DNA from: an uncultured Oscillospiraceae bacterium
Lineage (GTDB): Bacteria; Bacillota; Clostridia; Oscillospirales; Oscillospiraceae
NCBI GenBank assembly: GCA_905236515.1
Contig: CAJOQP010000120.1
Location: forward strand, 1-48,260
DNA: 48,260 nucleotides
Direction: 5' to 3'
A model generated the notes under the pieces. It did no database searches. It had not been told where the DNA came from and saw only the letters and a list, made by a program, of their open reading frames with translations. Below, in pieces: positions 26,418-33,850 of this stretch. Position numbers and translations under genes: made by a program. Numbering within the stretch: position 1 is the first letter of the stretch; each line of letters begins with the position of its first letter.

Positions 26418-28256
26418 ATGGATTCTCGTCTGGAACGAATACTGATGCAGGTAGAAAAGCCTGCCCGTTATACTGGTGGCGAAGTAAACCAGATCATAAA
26501 GAATAAAGACAATATTGATCTTCGAGTAGCTTTCTGCTTTCCTGATACCTATGAGATCGGAATGTCCAATCTCGGAATGAGTATTCTCTATCACACGATG
26601 AACAGTTTGGATTACGTTTGGTGTGAACGGGTATTTGCACCTTGGGGTGACATGGCAAAAGCTATGACTGATGCACAGATACCTTTATATGCGTTGGAAA
26701 GCGGAGATCCCATCAGTGACTTTGATGTGCTTGCTTTTTCCATCGGATATGAGATGGCTTATACTACGGTTTTGGATATGCTCTCCATGGCTCATTTGCC
26801 GCTGCGAAGCAAAGAGCGAAACGATTTGACTCCACTGGTCATCGCCGGAGGAAGCGCTTGTGTAAATGCCGAACCAATTGCAGATTTTATCGATCTTGCC
26901 ATTATAGGGGAAGGGGAAGAAGTCAACAATGAACTGCTTGCGCTTCTTCATCAGGCAAAGGCATCGGGGTGGTCCAAGGATCAGTTTCTCCGTAGCGCAT
27001 CGGATATCCAGGGAATCTATGTTCCAGGTCTTTATGAGCCGGTCTACCGTGATGATGGACTTATTGATCACATTGAACCAAAAGACGGTACTGTATATCC
27101 CGTGAAAAAACGCATCATTCAGGATCTTGATCATGTGGATTTTCCGGTGGAACCTGTAATTCCGACAACGGAAATTGTTCAGGACCGTGTCAGTCTTGAA
27201 CTGTTTCGCGGATGTGTCCGCGGTTGTCGATTCTGTCAGGCTGGGTATATTTATCGTCCGATTCGAATGAAACAATCAGACCGGCTGGTGGAACAGGGGA
27301 AAGAACTGCTGGAAAATACCGGCTATCAGGATTGCACTCTTCTTTCTCTCAGCACCAGCGATTATCGTGAATTGATGCCTCTTCTTAACGGCCTGCTCGA
27401 GTACTGCGAACCGAAGAGCATCGGCTTGTCTCTTCCATCACTTCGGGCAGATAATTTTTCAATGGATATCATGGATCGCATTCAAAGAGTACGAAAAAGC
27501 GGCCTGACCTTTGCCGTTGAGGGCGGCAGTCAGCGTCTTCGCGACGCAATCAATAAGAATGTTACGGAAGAGGATCTGTTAAACACATGTAAGATCGCAT
27601 TTTCCGGCGGATGGAACACAGTAAAGCTTTACTATATGCTGGGACTTCCTACGGAGACGGATGAGGATATTCTCGGTATTGCTCAGATGGCCAATGCCGT
27701 TCTGCACTGTTGGAGAGAAAATGCTAAAAACAAAAACAGAGGTGTAAAAATCACCATTTCCACATCTTGTTTCATCCCTAAGCCGTTTTCTCCTTTCCAG
27801 TGGGAACAGCAGATCTCTATGGATGAGTACCGACGCAGAGTGAATCTTCTGAAAAATTCGATTACTGCCAAAAATGTTACTTACAAATGGCATGATCCAG
27901 AGACAAGCTTCATTGAAGCTGTCCTTTCCCGAGGCGATCGCAGGCTTGCAGATGTCCTGGAATATGTGTGGAAGCATGGAGGACGCCTGGAGGCATGGGA
28001 AGACTATTTCAATTACGATCTGTGGATGGAAGCCTTTTCTCAGTTTGGTATCGATCCTTCCTTCTATGCTAACCGTGAGCGCACTTTTGAAGAGACGCTT
28101 CCTTGGGATGTGATTGATGTAGGTGTATTCAAGAAGCACTTGTGGAATGAGCGTGAAATGTGCTATCAGTCCACATTATCTCCGGACTGCAGGAAACAGT
28201 GCAGTGCGTGCGGCGCTGCTCGCCTGTTGAAGAAAGGGTGTGTCTGCGATAGTTAA
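26418..28256 (+). CDS. TIGR03960-type radical SAM protein with B12-binding-like N-terminus
   Basis: A 612-residue protein that fits the TIGR03960 radical SAM family of unknown function. The N-terminal 180 residues resemble a B12-binding Rossmann fold (CFPDTYEIGMSNLGM, FSIGYEMAYT, IIGEGEE) but show no DxHxxG cobalamin motif. The radical SAM cluster Cys are C266, C270 and C273 in GCVRGCRFCQAG. The C-terminus adds another Cys group (CRKQCSACGA and GCVC). The track start at 26403 is a TTG next to the GAGG site; the ATG at 26418 is better. The next gene, DUF2344, overlaps it, as is common for this pair, often near ribosomal protein genes. Confidence 0.9.
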   Translation: MDSRLERILMQVEKPARYTGGEVNQIIKNKDNIDLRVAFCFPDTYEIGMSNLGMSILYHTMNSLDYVWCERVFAPWGDMAKAMTDAQIPLYALESGDPISDFDVLAFSIGYEMAYTTVLDMLSMAHLPLRSKERNDLTPLVIAGGSACVNAEPIADFIDLAIIGEGEEVNNELLALLHQAKASGWSKDQFLRSASDIQGIYVPGLYEPVYRDDGLIDHIEPKDGTVYPVKKRIIQDLDHVDFPVEPVIPTTEIVQDRVSLELFRGCVRGCRFCQAGYIYRPIRMKQSDRLVEQGKELLENTGYQDCTLLSLSTSDYRELMPLLNGLLEYCEPKSIGLSLPSLRADNFSMDIMDRIQRVRKSGLTFAVEGGSQRLRDAINKNVTEEDLLNTCKIAFSGGWNTVKLYYMLGLPTETDEDILGIAQMANAVLHCWRENAKNKNRGVKITISTSCFIPKPFSPFQWEQQISMDEYRRRVNLLKNSITAKNVTYKWHDPETSFIEAVLSRGDRRLADVLEYVWKHGGRLEAWEDYFNYDLWMEAFSQFGIDPSFYANRERTFEETLPWDVIDVGVFKKHLWNEREMCYQSTLSPDCRKQCSACGAARLLKKGCVCDS

Positions 28257-28905
28257 GCTACGACTTGTTTTTTCAAAGAAGGGACGTGCTGTTTATATCT
28301 CTCAGCTCGATCTGATGCGCACCCTGCAGCGCTCGTTTCAACGGGCCGGGTATCCATTGAAGTACTCGGAGGGATTCAATCCACATCCGCTGCTTTCCGT
28401 TGCACTTCCTATGTCTGTCGGTATTTCCAGTGATTGTGAGATTCTGGATTTTAAAATGGATAATGAGCCTTCGGATCTTGAACTTGCCGCACAGTCTGTG
28501 ACACGAGCACTTCCGGAAGGACTTATGATTCATGAAATCTATCATCCCGAAGTTAAAGTGACCGCTATTAAGTGGCTGCAGATCGAAGGTATCCTGGACT
28601 ATGATACCGGCGTATCCGACGATCTGATCTCCAACCTGAATGATGTTTTTCAACAGGACAGCATTGAAGTGCTGAAAAAAACCAAAAAAGGGGAGCAGAT
28701 GTTTGACTGTAAGCCTCATTTGAGGAACCTGATGATACAGCCTTTCGATGATCAAAAGGTGAAGATGACCGGTATGATTTCTGCGCAGAACCCTACTGTG
28801 AATCCGAACTTGCTTATCAAGGCAATCCCAGAGGAATGGAAACCGGATTTTTCACGTTTCCACCGAATTGAAGTCTTTGATGAGGAAATGAATATTTTCC
28901 GATAA
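28240..28905 (+). CDS. DUF2344/TIGR03936 radical-SAM-linked protein
   Basis: A partner protein of the radical SAM enzyme upstream, about 218-221 residues, with the family's FSKKGRAVYISQLDLMRTLQRSFQRAG start and EGFNPHPLLSVALPMSVGISS. Its biochemical role is unknown. It overlaps the upstream gene by 17 bases, so translation is probably coupled. The start is uncertain. The GTG at 28240 sits inside the AAAGGGTG ribosome binding site, while an in-frame ATA at 28249 has the right spacing and gives the usual family N-terminus (M-V-K-L-R-L). rplS follows after a promoter. Confidence 0.88.
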   Translation: MSAIVKLRLVFSKKGRAVYISQLDLMRTLQRSFQRAGYPLKYSEGFNPHPLLSVALPMSVGISSDCEILDFKMDNEPSDLELAAQSVTRALPEGLMIHEIYHPEVKVTAIKWLQIEGILDYDTGVSDDLISNLNDVFQQDSIEVLKKTKKGEQMFDCKPHLRNLMIQPFDDQKVKMTGMISAQNPTVNPNLLIKAIPEEWKPDFSRFHRIEVFDEEMNIFR

Positions 28906-28912
28906 AAATGTC

Positions 28913-28941
28913 TTGAAATTCAATTTTCGTTGTGGTATTGT
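28913..28941 (+). promoter_or_regulatory. rplS promoter
   Basis: TTGAAA, a 17-base spacer and TATTGT, with TGG directly before the -10 box. It gives an rplS leader of roughly 95 bases. Confidence 0.7.
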
Positions 28942-28947
28942 ATTAAA

Positions 28948-29042
28948 GCTTATGTACTAAGGTACATTTACTAAGGCGGTCCTATGTCATTCTTTTAATT
29001 CTATACATGATACGAACGTCTAAATAAAGGAAGGGTATTATT
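28948..29042 (+). promoter_or_regulatory. rplS 5' leader, candidate L19 autoregulatory RNA
   Basis: The leader holds a hairpin ATGTAC-TAAG-GTACAT (28952-28967) and a second copy of ACTAAGG 14 bases on. TTCTTTT at 28990 could pair with AAAGGAA at 29026, which is part of the ribosome binding site. L19 leaders are known in Firmicutes; whether this one matches that motif needs a covariance search. Confidence 0.45.
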
Positions 29043-29387
29043 ATGGATTTAGTAAAGACTTTATCCGAGCAGTACTTGAAAGAAGACAAACCCAGTGTCA
29101 GCATTGGTGATACTGTACGCGTAACCGTCAAGGTTAAAGAGGGAAACCGTGAGCGTACTCAGGCATTCGAAGGTACTGTTATTGCTAAGAAGCATGGCGG
29201 AATCAACGAGACCATTACCGTAAGACGTATTTCCTACGGTGTAGGTTGTGAAAAGGTATTCCCGGTTAATTCTCCGTCTATCGTATCCATCGATACGGTA
29301 CGCAGAGGTAAAGTTCGCAGAGCTAAACTGTATTACCTGCGTGATCGCGTTGGTAAGGCAGCTAAGGTCAAAGAGCAGCTTAAATAA
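29043..29387 (+). CDS. rplS: 50S ribosomal protein L19
   Basis: A 114-residue L19 with [19 protein letters not shown]-like N-terminal sequence, [32 protein letters not shown] and the basic C-terminus [22 protein letters not shown]19 lies at the 30S-50S interface. It has its own promoter, leader and terminator. rimM and trmD, its common neighbours, are not here. GGAAGGG precedes the ATG. Confidence 0.98.
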   Translation: MDLVKTLSEQYLKEDKPSVSIGDTVRVTVKVKEGNRERTQAFEGTVIAKKHGGINETITVRRISYGVGCEKVFPVNSPSIVSIDTVRRGKVRRAKLYYLRDRVGKAAKVKEQLK

Positions 29388-29401
29388 TTTAAAATTAACT
29401 G

Positions 29402-29435
29402 ACACGCTTCCTTTCAAAAGGAAGCGTGTGTCTTT
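29402..29435 (+). terminator. Terminator after rplS
   Basis: ACACGCTTCCTT and AAGGAAGCGTGT form a 12-bp stem with a TCAA loop, followed by GTCTTTATA. Confidence 0.8.
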
Positions 29436-29452
29436 ATACATGGCAAAATTCA

Positions 29453-29482
29453 TTGCTATTATGTCCATTTTTATTGTATAAT
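29453..29482 (+). promoter_or_regulatory. Promoter of the lepB-rbgA-rnhB run
   Basis: TTGCTA, an 18-base spacer and TATAAT, 32 bases before the lepB ATG. Confidence 0.65.
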
Positions 29483-29514
29483 AATATATTCTATTTTGAT
29501 CTGAGGTATTAATC

Positions 29515-30063
29515 ATGGACGAGACCCAGAAAAAAACAACCAATAGTTTATCCGAAGTATACGACTGGATCCAAAGCATCCTTTTTGCGCTTGTTTTTTG
29601 CGTGCTTCTGTTCGTTTTTGTTGTCCGGCTCGTTGATGTCGTAGGAACATCTATGGTACCTACACTGCAGGACAGTGATAAAATGGTCGTCTCTAATCTT
29701 TTTTATAACCCGAAGCAGGGTGACATTATCATATTCAAAAAGACTGAATTCAAGGATGAAGCGCTTGTCAAACGTGTAATCGCAACAGAGGGGCAGACAA
29801 TTGACATTGACTTCAGCAAAGGAATCGTCTATGTCGATGGTGTCGCAATGGATGAACCCTACATTGCGGAACTCACACAAAACCGAATCGATTTTGACGG
29901 CGCGCAGGTCGTTCCGGCCGGATGTGTATTTGTCATGGGAGACAACAGGAATAATTCTTCGGATAGCCGTGATTCCCGCATCGGCATGGTGGACAAACGC
30001 CTGATTATCGGGAAAGTCCTTCTGAGGGCATTTCCGTTTTCCTCCTTTGGAAGCGTTTACTGA
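29515..30063 (+). CDS. lepB: Signal peptidase I
   Basis: A 182-residue type I signal peptidase that removes signal peptides outside the membrane. A single N-terminal membrane segment lies around residues 17-40. The nucleophile Ser46 is in GTSMVPTL, the general base Lys86 is in LVKRVIA, and GDNRNNSSDSRDSRIG forms box E. The size is typical of Gram-positive SipS enzymes. It precedes rbgA and rnhB, the usual order after rplS in Firmicutes. GAGG lies upstream of the ATG. Confidence 0.96.
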   Translation: MDETQKKTTNSLSEVYDWIQSILFALVFCVLLFVFVVRLVDVVGTSMVPTLQDSDKMVVSNLFYNPKQGDIIIFKKTEFKDEALVKRVIATEGQTIDIDFSKGIVYVDGVAMDEPYIAELTQNRIDFDGAQVVPAGCVFVMGDNRNNSSDSRDSRIGMVDKRLIIGKVLLRAFPFSSFGSVY

Positions 30064-30081
30064 ACACAGGAGATCTGATTT

Positions 30082-30957
30082 ATGGCAGAGATACCCTATG
30101 AATCGATGAATATACAATGGTTTCCAGGGCATATGACAAAAGCGAAGCGGGAGATGCAGGAAAGTCTTCAGCTCGTGGATGTTGTATGTGAAATTCTGGA
30201 TGCCCGCATCCCTTATTCCAGCCGGAATCCCGAAATCGATGATCTGCGCGGAGACAAACCAAAACTGGTTCTATTGAACCGCACGGATCTTGCCGACCCC
30301 AAGGTAACGGAAGAATGGATCCGATACTGGGAAGAAAAGGAGACCCCGGTCCTTCCGATCTGCGGAAAGAGCGGAAAAAATATCAACCGCATCGTTCCAG
30401 AGGTTAAAAAGCTGATCAGCGAAAAGCTGGAAGCATACAAAGCTAAAGGACAGGCCGGTCGTACGATACGCATCATGATTCTGGGAATACCCAACGTAGG
30501 AAAATCCACCGTGATCAATCAGTTGGCACATCGTAAAGTCAGTGCTGTCGGAAACCGTCCCGGCGTTACGAGAGGCCGGCAATGGATCAAGATCGACAAC
30601 AGCACGGAACTGTTGGATACACCGGGTATTCTCTGGCCGAAGTTTGAGTCTCAGGAAGTAGCCGAAATGCTTGCGGTTACGAGTGCGATTAAAACCGAGG
30701 TGCTGGATGTGGAAACTCTTGCTGCTAACTTTATTTTACGGCTTAGAGAATACTATCCTGACGCAATTCGAAATCGTTATAAATTTGATCCTCCTGCTGA
30801 CGCAAATGGATTCGAACTATTGGAATTGGCGGCAAGAAAACGCGGTTTTCTTGTGAGCGGAGGAGATCCGGATTATGAACGCATGGCCCATACTCTTCTC
30901 AGTGAATACCATGACGGTAAACTTGGGAATATGACGCTGGAGAAACCGCATGATTGA
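30082..30957 (+). CDS. rbgA: Ribosome biogenesis GTPase RbgA (YlqF)
   Basis: A circularly permuted GTPase of 291 residues that completes late 50S assembly. It starts with the family's IQWFPGHMTKAKREM. The G4 motif LNRTDLAD comes before G1 GIPNVGKSTVIN and G3 DTPGI, which is the permuted order. The C-terminal helical domain binds rRNA. It overlaps rnhB by eight bases. AGGAGA precedes the ATG. Confidence 0.96.
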   Translation: MAEIPYESMNIQWFPGHMTKAKREMQESLQLVDVVCEILDARIPYSSRNPEIDDLRGDKPKLVLLNRTDLADPKVTEEWIRYWEEKETPVLPICGKSGKNINRIVPEVKKLISEKLEAYKAKGQAGRTIRIMILGIPNVGKSTVINQLAHRKVSAVGNRPGVTRGRQWIKIDNSTELLDTPGILWPKFESQEVAEMLAVTSAIKTEVLDVETLAANFILRLREYYPDAIRNRYKFDPPADANGFELLELAARKRGFLVSGGDPDYERMAHTLLSEYHDGKLGNMTLEKPHD

Positions 30958-31549
30958 TCTGCTGACTAAAGAGAAATCCTTTTATAACGACTCTGTTCAA
31001 ATTCTGTGCGGCGTCGATGAGGCAGGAAGAGGCCCGTTAGCCGGACCGGTTTGTGCTGCAGCCGTAATACTTCCAAAAGAAACGGTGATTGAGGGTCTGA
31101 ATGACTCCAAAAAGCTTTCGGAAAAGAAACGCGAACAATTGTATGATGTGATCTGCGAAACTGCGGTCAGTTATGCGATCTCATTTGCGACGGTTGCCGA
31201 GATTGAAGAGCTGAATATTCTGCATGCAACTCAGCTTGCCATGATCCGAGCAATCAACGAATTGGATCCGGTTCCGGATCTTGCACTTATTGACGGAAAT
31301 CAGGCAGGGGATATCAAATTTCCTCATGAGACTGTGATCAAAGGAGATGCCAGCTGCGTCAGCATTGCCGCTGCATCGATACTTGCAAAAGTAACTCGAG
31401 ACCGTTTTATGGTGGAAATGGCAGAACAGTACCCCAATTATCATTTTGAAAAACATAAAGGGTATGGCACCAAAGACCATTACAATGCTTTGCGTGAATT
31501 TGGTCCTTGTCCCATACATCGCCCCAGCTTTTTGAAAAAAATACACTGA
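30950..31549 (+). CDS. rnhB: Ribonuclease HII
   Basis: Cleaves RNA in RNA-DNA hybrids and starts removal of single ribonucleotides; 199 residues. The active-site segments are GVDEAGRGPLAGPV near residue 23, LNDSKKLSEKKRE, an Asp in LIDGNQ and KGDA...AAASILAKVTRD. GGAG lies before the ATG, within the end of rbgA, so translation is probably coupled. Confidence 0.97.
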   Translation: MIDLLTKEKSFYNDSVQILCGVDEAGRGPLAGPVCAAAVILPKETVIEGLNDSKKLSEKKREQLYDVICETAVSYAISFATVAEIEELNILHATQLAMIRAINELDPVPDLALIDGNQAGDIKFPHETVIKGDASCVSIAAASILAKVTRDRFMVEMAEQYPNYHFEKHKGYGTKDHYNALREFGPCPIHRPSFLKKIH

Positions 31550-31565
31550 TCCGAGGAGATTTGTT

Positions 31566-33050
31566 ATGAACTATATCAGTACCAGAAACAAAGGCTATAA
31601 AGTAAGCGCCGCAGAAGCCATTGCGCGCGGACTTGCTCCGGACGGCGGATTGTTTGTTCCGGAGACGATTCCGGCCATCTCCATGGATGAGATTCGTGAA
31701 ATGGGAAACAAGTCCTATCAGGAAAGGGCTTTTGTGATTCTGAAAAAATACCTTTCGGATTTTACCGAAGATGAATTAAAAGAGATCATTTCTGCATCCT
31801 ATGGTTCGAATTTCGATCATGAAGACATCACTCCGCTCCATTTTATTGATAACAATACTGCCTGCCTGGAACTCTGGCATGGTCCGACATGCGCATTTAA
31901 GGATCTGGCTCTTCAGATGCTTCCGCATCTTCTTACAAGATCACTGAAAAAATGTGGAGAGACCAGAGAAGTATGCATTCTGGTTGCTACCAGCGGAGAT
32001 ACAGGAAAAGCTGCTTTGGACGGATTCGCAGATGTTGATGGAACAAAGATCATTGTGTTTTATCCGGATGATGGTGTTTCCAATGTCCAGAAACTCCAGA
32101 TGGTAACGCAGATTGGTGACAATGTGCTTGTTTATGCGGTCAAAGGCAATTTCGATGACGCACAGACTGGTGTTAAGAAGATCTTTGGCGATAAGGAATT
32201 TGCTGGTATCCTTTCGGATCGTGGTTATTTCCTTTCTTCTGCCAATTCCATTAACTGGGGCAGACTCCTTCCTCAAATCGTATATTATTTCAGCGCCTAC
32301 TGTGATTTTGTCAATTCCGGTAATATCGGATGGGGAGATCTGCTGGATTATGCCGTTCCCACCGGAAACTTCGGAGATATTCTTGCCGGCTGGTATGCCA
32401 AGAAGATGGGGCTTCCTGTAGGAAATCTGATTTGCTGCAGCAATGCCAACAATGTTCTCACTGATTTTCTCAATACAGGAAAATACAACAAGAATCGTCC
32501 GTTCTATACCACAATATCACCGTCCATGGACATTCTTGTTTCCAGCAATCTGGAGCGTCTGTTGTTTACAGTGTCAAGTGATGATGCGCTTGTGAGCAAT
32601 CTGATGCAGCGGCTATTCGCTGAGGGCTCCTATCAGGTAGATGAATCAGTCATTTCCGAGATTCGCACAGATTTCCGTTCCGGATGCTGTGACGATACCG
32701 AAACGAAGGATATGATCCGCAAATCCTATCAGGAAGAAAACTATCTGATTGATACCCATACAGGAGTTGCATTCCGTGTTCTTGAACACTATAGGAAAGA
32801 GAATGATACTGTTCCCACTGTCGTTCTGTCTACGGCAAGCCCGTACAAGTTCTGTGACAGCGTTCTCAGCGCACTTGGAAAGAATGTGGAGAACTGTCCG
32901 GGTGCAGAGCTGATCAATGCATTGCATGAAACCACTGGGGTAAAAGCTCCGGAACCGCTGAAAGATCTGGACAAGAGGGAAATACGCTTTACCGGTGTAA
33001 CGGAAAAAGAAAACATGATCAATGTTGTTGATCAGTTCTTATCGAAGTAA
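31566..33050 (+). CDS. thrC: Threonine synthase
   Basis: A PLP enzyme that converts O-phosphohomoserine to threonine; 494 residues, the long class shared with yeast and E. coli type enzymes. It begins NYISTRNKGYKVSAAEAI. PLP binds Lys112 in GPTCAFKDLALQ, with TSGDTGKAA following and AVPTGNFGDILAGWYA later. GAGGAG precedes the ATG. It shares a tight run with rnhB and a phosphoesterase; no hom or thrB is nearby. Confidence 0.96.
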   Translation: MNYISTRNKGYKVSAAEAIARGLAPDGGLFVPETIPAISMDEIREMGNKSYQERAFVILKKYLSDFTEDELKEIISASYGSNFDHEDITPLHFIDNNTACLELWHGPTCAFKDLALQMLPHLLTRSLKKCGETREVCILVATSGDTGKAALDGFADVDGTKIIVFYPDDGVSNVQKLQMVTQIGDNVLVYAVKGNFDDAQTGVKKIFGDKEFAGILSDRGYFLSSANSINWGRLLPQIVYYFSAYCDFVNSGNIGWGDLLDYAVPTGNFGDILAGWYAKKMGLPVGNLICCSNANNVLTDFLNTGKYNKNRPFYTTISPSMDILVSSNLERLLFTVSSDDALVSNLMQRLFAEGSYQVDESVISEIRTDFRSGCCDDTETKDMIRKSYQEENYLIDTHTGVAFRVLEHYRKENDTVPTVVLSTASPYKFCDSVLSALGKNVENCPGAELINALHETTGVKAPEPLKDLDKREIRFTGVTEKENMINVVDQFLSK

Positions 33051-33059
33051 GAGGTTAAT

Positions 33060-33749
33060 ATGTCATTATTCGCAATTGGAGATCTGCATTTGTCTCTGGG
33101 AAGCGAAAAACCAATGGATGTTTTCGGGGGACGATGGCAGGATTACGTGGATAAAATCCGCGAAGGTTTTCATGCCGTCGTGACTGAAGAAGACTGGACG
33201 GTTCTTTGTGGTGACATATCCTGGGGCATGTCTCTGCAGGAATCTCTGCCGGATTTCCAGTTTATCAACGACTTGCCAGGGAAGAAGATTATCCTCAAGG
33301 GAAACCATGACTACTGGTGGTCGACCGCAAAGAAAACTGATACTTTCTTTGCGGACAACGGACTGGATTCCATCTCGATCCTTCACAATAACAGTTTCGT
33401 TTTCGAAGACCGCTATGCGATTTGCGGAACAAGAGGATGGTTCTATGAGGAAGAATCCGATCCACATCATGAAAAGATACTGAACCGGGAATGCATTCGA
33501 CTCGAAACATCAATTAACAGTGCAGGGGACAGGGAAAAGATCGTTTTTCTTCACTATCCTCCAAAGTATAATGCATATGAATGTACAGAGATCCTGGATA
33601 TTCTGAAAAAGCATTCCATTCGGCACTGTTATTATGGTCATATCCACTCCAAAGCATGTACATCTGCTTTTAACGGTGAACTGAACGGAACTATGTTTCG
33701 GCTTATCTCGGCAGATTACTTGAATTTTGTTCCGTTTAAGGTTTTATGA
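33060..33749 (+). CDS. Metallophosphoesterase (COG1768-type)
   Basis: A calcineurin-fold phosphohydrolase of 229 residues. Metal-binding motifs in order are GDLHLSLG near residue 7, LCGDISWG, KGNHDYWW, LHYPP and YGHIHSKA. The WG, DYWW and YPP context matches a group of uncharacterised bacterial phosphohydrolases (COG1768), not the YfcE type at 429. Its substrate is unknown. It starts ten bases after thrC with GAGG before the ATG. Confidence 0.88.
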   Translation: MSLFAIGDLHLSLGSEKPMDVFGGRWQDYVDKIREGFHAVVTEEDWTVLCGDISWGMSLQESLPDFQFINDLPGKKIILKGNHDYWWSTAKKTDTFFADNGLDSISILHNNSFVFEDRYAICGTRGWFYEEESDPHHEKILNRECIRLETSINSAGDREKIVFLHYPPKYNAYECTEILDILKKHSIRHCYYGHIHSKACTSAFNGELNGTMFRLISADYLNFVPFKVL

Positions 33750-33777
33750 GCATTGTAGCAAATGCCATATTTTTAGA

Positions 33778-33806
33778 TTGATTTTAAGATTATAATCTGA
33801 TAAGAT
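33778..33806 (+). promoter_or_regulatory. Promoter of the tig-clpP-clpX run
   Basis: TTGATT, a 17-base spacer and TAAGAT, 44 bases before the tig ATG. I see no CtsR or CIRCE operator next to it. Confidence 0.6.
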
Positions 33807-33850
33807 ACCTTGGTGTATGTTTACGATAACATAAGAAGGAGTTTATACCA

